DNA of 42,627 nt from Kineosporia sp. A_224 (GTDB taxonomy: Bacteria; Actinomycetota; Actinomycetes; Actinomycetales; Kineosporiaceae), in assembly GCF_002198655.1 (NCBI RefSeq), contig NZ_MWLN01000221.1, positions 30,417-73,043 of the forward strand, in the 5' to 3' direction. Made by a program: the position numbers and the translations under genes. Of this stretch, positions 39,461 through 42,627 are shown piece after piece. Within the stretch, counting starts at the first letter, position 1. Every line of letters starts with the position of its first letter. The notes beneath the pieces are model-generated. The model saw nothing but the letters and a program-made list of their open reading frames with translations, was not told the DNA's origin and did no database searches.

Positions 39461-40729
39461 GTGCTGACAGCGACCCGGGGCGCCGCCCTCTACGTCGGAG
39501 CCCTCCTCGGGCCCGGGCTGCTCCTGCTGCCCGCCCTCGCCACCCAGATCGCCGGGCCGGCGTCGGTGCTCGCGTGGGCCGCGCTCATGGTCATGTCGGC
39601 GCCGATCGCGGCGACCTTCGCGGCGCTCGCGGTGCGGCACCCGGTCTCGGGCGGGGTCGCGACGTACGTCGACGAGGCGTTCGGCCGGGTCGCGGGCGCC
39701 GTCACGGGGCTGTGGTTCCTCACGTCGATCCTCATCGGCAGCCCGACGGTCGCGCTCATGGGTGCGTACTACGTCGCCGACCTCACCGGTACCGGCCCGA
39801 CCGCGGCCGCGGCGATGGGGCTCGTCATCTACGCGAGCGTGCTCGCCGCGAACACGTTCGGGCTGCGGGTGTCGTCCGGCGTCCAGCTCGCGCTGTCCGC
39901 GGTGCTCGTCGCCGTCATCGCCGTCGCCGTCGGGGCGGCCCTGCCCGACCACGTCACGCAGGGCTGGACGCCGTTCGCGCCCCACGGGTGGTGGGCCGTC
40001 GGGACGGCGGCGGGCGGGCTGGTCTGGCTCGTCATCGGCTGGGAGGCCATGGCGCAGATGGCGGGCGACTTCCGCGACCCGGCGCGGGACGTGCCGCGGG
40101 CGGTCGCCTGGGGCTTCGGGATCGTCACGCTGCTCTACGTCGGGGTCGCCGTCGCGGCGGTCGTCGTCCCTGCCGACCCGGGGTCCACGGTGCCGCTGGC
40201 CGACCTCGTCGGCGTCGGGTTCGGCTCCGTCGGCCGGGACGCGACCGCGCTGCTCGCCCTGCTCCTCACGACGGGCGGGATGAACGTCTACATCGGCTCG
40301 GGCGCGAAGCTCGCGGCCGCGCTGGCCGCGGAGGGTGCGCTGCCCGCCTGGTTCGCCGGGGGAGCGGCGCGCAGCGTGCCGCGGCGCCCGCTCGCCGTCC
40401 TCGCGTGCACCGGGGTGGCGATGTACGTGCCGCTCGTGCTCGGGGTCGTCGGCCCGGCGGAGATCGTCCTCGCGACGTCCGCCTGCTTCGTCGCCGTCTA
40501 CGTGCTCACGCTCGCCGCGGCGCGCAAGATGCTCACGGGCGGGCTCCGGGTCTGCGCCACGCTCGCGCTCGTGCTGTTCTGCGGGCTCGGGCCGTTCCTG
40601 CGGTGGTGGCTGCTGCTGCCGGTCGGGGTCGTGGTCGTCGCGGTGCCGTTGCTGCGGCGCCGGTGGTCGCGCCCGGACGGCGTCGAGGGCGCCGTGACCG
40701 GTGGCGCGCCGGAGCAGGTCGCGCCGTAG
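39461..40729 (+). CDS. APC-superfamily amino acid permease
   Basis: 422 residues with about twelve hydrophobic helices. The first helix region has LYVGALLGPGLLLLPAL, the APC G-G-P motif type. Further conserved pieces are HPVSGGVATYVDEAFGRVAGAVTGLWF and GWEAMAQMAGDFRDPARDVPRA. The substrate is probably an amino acid or amine. TACCGT ends seven bases before GTG 39461; an in-frame ATG at 39431 has no ribosome site and is the alternative. Confidence 0.87.
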   Translation: MLTATRGAALYVGALLGPGLLLLPALATQIAGPASVLAWAALMVMSAPIAATFAALAVRHPVSGGVATYVDEAFGRVAGAVTGLWFLTSILIGSPTVALMGAYYVADLTGTGPTAAAAMGLVIYASVLAANTFGLRVSSGVQLALSAVLVAVIAVAVGAALPDHVTQGWTPFAPHGWWAVGTAAGGLVWLVIGWEAMAQMAGDFRDPARDVPRAVAWGFGIVTLLYVGVAVAAVVVPADPGSTVPLADLVGVGFGSVGRDATALLALLLTTGGMNVYIGSGAKLAAALAAEGALPAWFAGGAARSVPRRPLAVLACTGVAMYVPLVLGVVGPAEIVLATSACFVAVYVLTLAAARKMLTGGLRVCATLALVLFCGLGPFLRWWLLLPVGVVVVAVPLLRRRWSRPDGVEGAVTGGAPEQVAP

Positions 40730-40777
40730 CTGACGGGCGCTGACAGGCGCTGGCGGACGGGTGCCCGTGGTCGGGCC

Positions 40778-41650
40778 TCAGCCGGTGAGTGCCGACACGA
40801 GCCGCTCGGAGGACGCCGCGCGCCCCGGGACCACGAGCAGCTCGACCCGGTGCACCAGCCGGTCCCGCAGGACGACGTGCGCGACGTCCGGGTGCCGGGG
40901 TGCGACGTCCGCGGGGAGAAGGGCCAGGCCGTGGCCCGCCGCGACGAGCAGGGTCACGGCGGCGACGTCCGTGCCGTCGTAGCGCAGCCGGGACGGCGTC
41001 GGGTCCGCGCGGACGCCCGGGACGGCGCCGGGCCCGCAGCGCAACCGGGGTGCGTCGACCCAGAGGGCGTCGCGGACGGCGTCCAGCGCGAGGGCGCCGA
41101 CGCCGGCGAGCGGGTGGTCGCGGGGGAGGAGGACGACGAGGGGCTGCTCCGCCACGAGCCGTCGGGTGAGGGTGCCGGGTTCGGCGGCCTCGAGCGGCGC
41201 GTTCGGGGTCGTCACGCCGTCGATGAGGGCGGCGTCCACCGAGCCGTCGGCGACGAGCGTGACGGCGTCGTCGGCGAGGGTGGCGACGAGGTCGACGGTG
41301 GCGCGGCGGTCGTCCGCGCGTAGCCGGGCCAGACCCGCGGCGACGCGGGGACCGAGCGCGAGCGGGGTGGCCGCCAGCCGGAACCGGTCGGGCGGCGCGT
41401 GCCGCGGCCCGAGCTCGGTCCGCGCCACGTCGACGCGGAGCAGGATCTGACGGGCGTGCGCCGCGAGCCGCTCGCCGTCCGGGGTGAGGCGCACCGGGCG
41501 GCGGGTGAGCAGCGCGCGACCCACGTCCGACTCCAGCGCAGCGACGTGCTGCGAGACCGCGGACTGGGTGAACCCGAGGTCGCGGGCGGCGGCGGTGAAG
41601 GAACCGGTGCGGGCGACGGCGGCGAAGGAGCGGAGGTGGCGGAGGTCCAT
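40778..41650 (-). CDS. LysR-family regulator
   Basis: 290 residues. The N-terminal winged helix (1-60) is classical: MDLRHLRSFAAVARTGSFTAAA, then LGFTQSAVSQHVAALE. The effector-binding domain follows (about 90-290, FRLAATPLALGPRVAAGL). TAATCT lies eight bases before ATG 41650. It is divergent from the GATase-like gene, with 82 bases between starts that hold a strong palindrome, so it probably controls that gene and itself. Confidence 0.9.
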   Translation of the reverse strand: MDLRHLRSFAAVARTGSFTAAARDLGFTQSAVSQHVAALESDVGRALLTRRPVRLTPDGERLAAHARQILLRVDVARTELGPRHAPPDRFRLAATPLALGPRVAAGLARLRADDRRATVDLVATLADDAVTLVADGSVDAALIDGVTTPNAPLEAAEPGTLTRRLVAEQPLVVLLPRDHPLAGVGALALDAVRDALWVDAPRLRCGPGAVPGVRADPTPSRLRYDGTDVAAVTLLVAAGHGLALLPADVAPRHPDVAHVVLRDRLVHRVELLVVPGRAASSERLVSALTG

Positions 41651-41672
41651 CGCCGTTGAGATTAGTAGGTGT

Positions 41673-41724
41673 GATGCCGACAGTCCTGTTCATCGTTGGA
41701 CTGCATGAGCGACTGCTCGGCATC
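41673..41724. promoter_or_regulatory. Nested palindromes between the LysR and GATase-like genes
   Basis: CAGTCC (41681-41686) and GGACTG (41698-41703) are separated by 11 bases, a layout close to LysR boxes. An outer pair, GATGCCGA (41673-41680) and TCGGCATC (41717-41724), flanks it asymmetrically. The last bases overlap the -10-like CATCGT (41721-41726) of the GATase-like gene. A bound LysR protein could thus act on both promoters. Confidence 0.6.
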
Positions 41725-41732
41725 GTGAGCAC

Positions 41733-42494
41733 ATGACCACCAGGCCCGCCCGGATCGCCCTCGTCGGCGACCGTTCCCCGCACGTCCTCGCCCACGACCG
41801 GATCCCCGTGGCACTGCGCCACGCGACCCCGGCCCCGGACGCCGTGGACCCGTACTGGATCGGCTCCGCCGACGTCCGGGACGTCGCCGGTCTCGCGGAC
41901 TTCGACGGGATCTGGCTCGTGCCGGGCAGCCCGTACGTCGACCGCGACGGTGCCTTCGCCGCCGTGACCACGGCCCGGACGGCAGGGGTGCCGTTCCTCG
42001 GGACCTGCGGCGGCTTCCAGCACGCGCTGCTCGAGATCGCCCGGTCGGTGGTCGGCCTGGACGTCGACCACGCGGAGGACCCGCTCGGGGAGGTGGAGCA
42101 CCTCATCGTGCCGCTGGCGTGCTCCCTGCTCGGCGAGGAGGCCCGGGTGGACGTCCTGCCCGGGACCCGAGCCGCGGACCTGCTCGGCGCCGGACCACGG
42201 GTCGAGCGGTTCTTCTGCTCGTACGGGCTCGACGGGCGGTTCCGGGCGCGGCTCGAGACGGCCGGTCTCGTCTTCTCCGCCTACGACGAGACCGGGAACG
42301 CGCGCATGGTCGAGCTGCCCGGGCACCCGTTCTTCCTCGCATCGCTCTACCAGCCGGAGCTCTCGTCGGACGAGACCTGGGTGCACCCGCTGATCCGGGC
42401 GTTCGTCAGTGCCGCTGTGGAGCGGGTGTCCGGTCGTCGTGCTGTCGGGTCGGACGTCGGGGCGGACGCAGCCCGGGAGCCCACGCTGCACTGA
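41733..42494 (+). CDS. CTP synthase C-terminal region-related GATase-like protein (Cys form of a (seleno)protein family)
   Basis: 253 residues. A class I glutamine-amidotransferase-like fold with the elbow GTCGGFQHA (C92). It matches the group named CTP synthase C-terminal region-related (seleno)proteins by the start RIALVGDRSPHVLAHDRIP and the end GHPFFLASLYQPELSS. The codon at the active site is TGC, so this is the cysteine form. Where true GATases have a histidine (FHPE), this protein has Q207 (YQPE), which argues against ordinary glutamine hydrolysis. CATCGT ends six bases before ATG 41733. Function unknown. Confidence 0.82.
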   Translation: MTTRPARIALVGDRSPHVLAHDRIPVALRHATPAPDAVDPYWIGSADVRDVAGLADFDGIWLVPGSPYVDRDGAFAAVTTARTAGVPFLGTCGGFQHALLEIARSVVGLDVDHAEDPLGEVEHLIVPLACSLLGEEARVDVLPGTRAADLLGAGPRVERFFCSYGLDGRFRARLETAGLVFSAYDETGNARMVELPGHPFFLASLYQPELSSDETWVHPLIRAFVSAAVERVSGRRAVGSDVGADAAREPTLH

Positions 42495-42518
42495 CGGAGG
42501 GGTGGACGGGCTGCGCGG

Positions 42519-42536
42519 CATCACCGTCTCGTGATG
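42519..42536. terminator. Hairpin between convergent gene ends
   Basis: CATCAC (42519-42524) and GTGATG (42531-42536) form a perfect 6-bp stem with a 6-base loop. It lies between the GATase-like stop (42494) and the stop of the partial gene on the other strand (42549), where a two-way terminator would be expected. There is no T-tract. Confidence 0.45.
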
Positions 42537-42548
42537 ACGCCCGGCGGG

Positions 42549-42626
42549 TCAGCCGCTGCGTTTCCAGGTGTCGTCGGGTGGTGCCTGGTTCCAGATCGGG
42601 GGTGTGAGGTCGATCGGGGTGAGCCC
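42549..42626 (-). CDS. C-terminal end of an unknown gene running off the window
   Basis: The minus-strand frame ending in TGA at 42549-42551 is open to the window edge and encodes 25 residues beginning GLTPIDLTPPIWNQAP and closing KRSG. It is Pro/Asp-rich and soluble. The fragment is too short to name a family. The convergent hairpin just before it and normal codon use support a real gene end. Confidence 0.4.
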   Translation of the reverse strand, partial: GLTPIDLTPPIWNQAPPDDTWKRSG

Positions 42627-42627
42627 G

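Noticed and set aside
42006-42008. Selenocysteine codon in the GATase-like gene
   Set aside because: The codon is TGC, and no TGA occurs in frame before the end.

Overview
The window is high-GC DNA with strongly G/C-ending codons, many GTG starts and dense, mostly compact genes. This fits an actinobacterium (Actinomycetota). The gene content (F420/FMN-type monooxygenase, single-chain indolepyruvate ferredoxin oxidoreductase, CBU_0592-type and DUF1059-type small proteins, DUF2637/TraB transfer genes) supports that. The genus cannot be read from the sequence.

Region 1 (1-8441) is the right part of an integrated mobile element. All genes from 8184 down to 298 lie on the minus strand. First comes a translationally coupled run of four small genes (zinc-ribbon and membrane proteins plus a DUF2637/Spd-like protein). 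Then come a TraB/FtsK-type DNA translocase, a small zinc-finger membrane protein, an unknown protein and a tyrosine recombinase. Last are a one-TM protein and two proteins resembling actinophage tail/structural proteins. The element ends at a 43-bp piece of the 3' half of a tRNA-Pro(GGG) gene (8399-8441), read as attR; the old tRNA terminator follows at 8460-8490. The other junction, with the repaired tRNA, should lie left of the window. The combination of an actinomycete conjugation module with phage-like genes downstream of int, and an integrase with two copies of its N-terminal core-binding domain, is the most unusual part.

Region 2 (8517-10334) is an IS256-family element with about 30-bp imperfect terminal inverted repeats. 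It has removed the end of a dual-specificity phosphatase gene. No target duplication is visible.

Region 3 (10451-19324) holds small stand-alone genes: nitroreductase, VOC protein, SnoaL-like protein with a divergent MerR regulator, DoxX-like protein, PHB-depolymerase-like lipoprotein, PIG-L deacetylase, GNAT, CBU_0592 and DUF1059 proteins, EamA transporter, and a methyltransferase coupled to a kinase of the aminoglycoside phosphotransferase type.

Region 4 (19384-24483) is a hydroxyproline-type catabolic cluster. A GntR repressor sits between one proline-racemase-family gene and an operon of D-amino-acid oxidase/dehydrogenase, DHDPS-family deaminase and a second proline-racemase-family enzyme. 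The shared intergenic region shows overlapping divergent promoters and a perfect 13-bp palindrome. An ornithine-cyclodeaminase-family gene at 26737-27651 may join the same chemistry.

Region 5 (24487-30557) holds a TetR regulator with its probable target, an LLM-class monooxygenase under two operators, then a 57-aa membrane protein, a lipoprotein, a large secreted protein and a CapA-like lipoprotein.

Region 6 (30552-42626) holds an Lrp regulator divergent from a fused indolepyruvate ferredoxin oxidoreductase, a transglutaminase, a prenyltransferase-fold protein, a MerR-PP2C fusion with a 19-bp-spacer promoter, a GlcG-like protein, membrane proteins including an APC permease, and a LysR regulator divergent from a GATase-like protein.

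A theme across the chromosomal part is an xAnnnT hexamer ending exactly six bases before the start codon of at least thirteen genes. This indicates widespread leaderless transcription and was used to choose starts.
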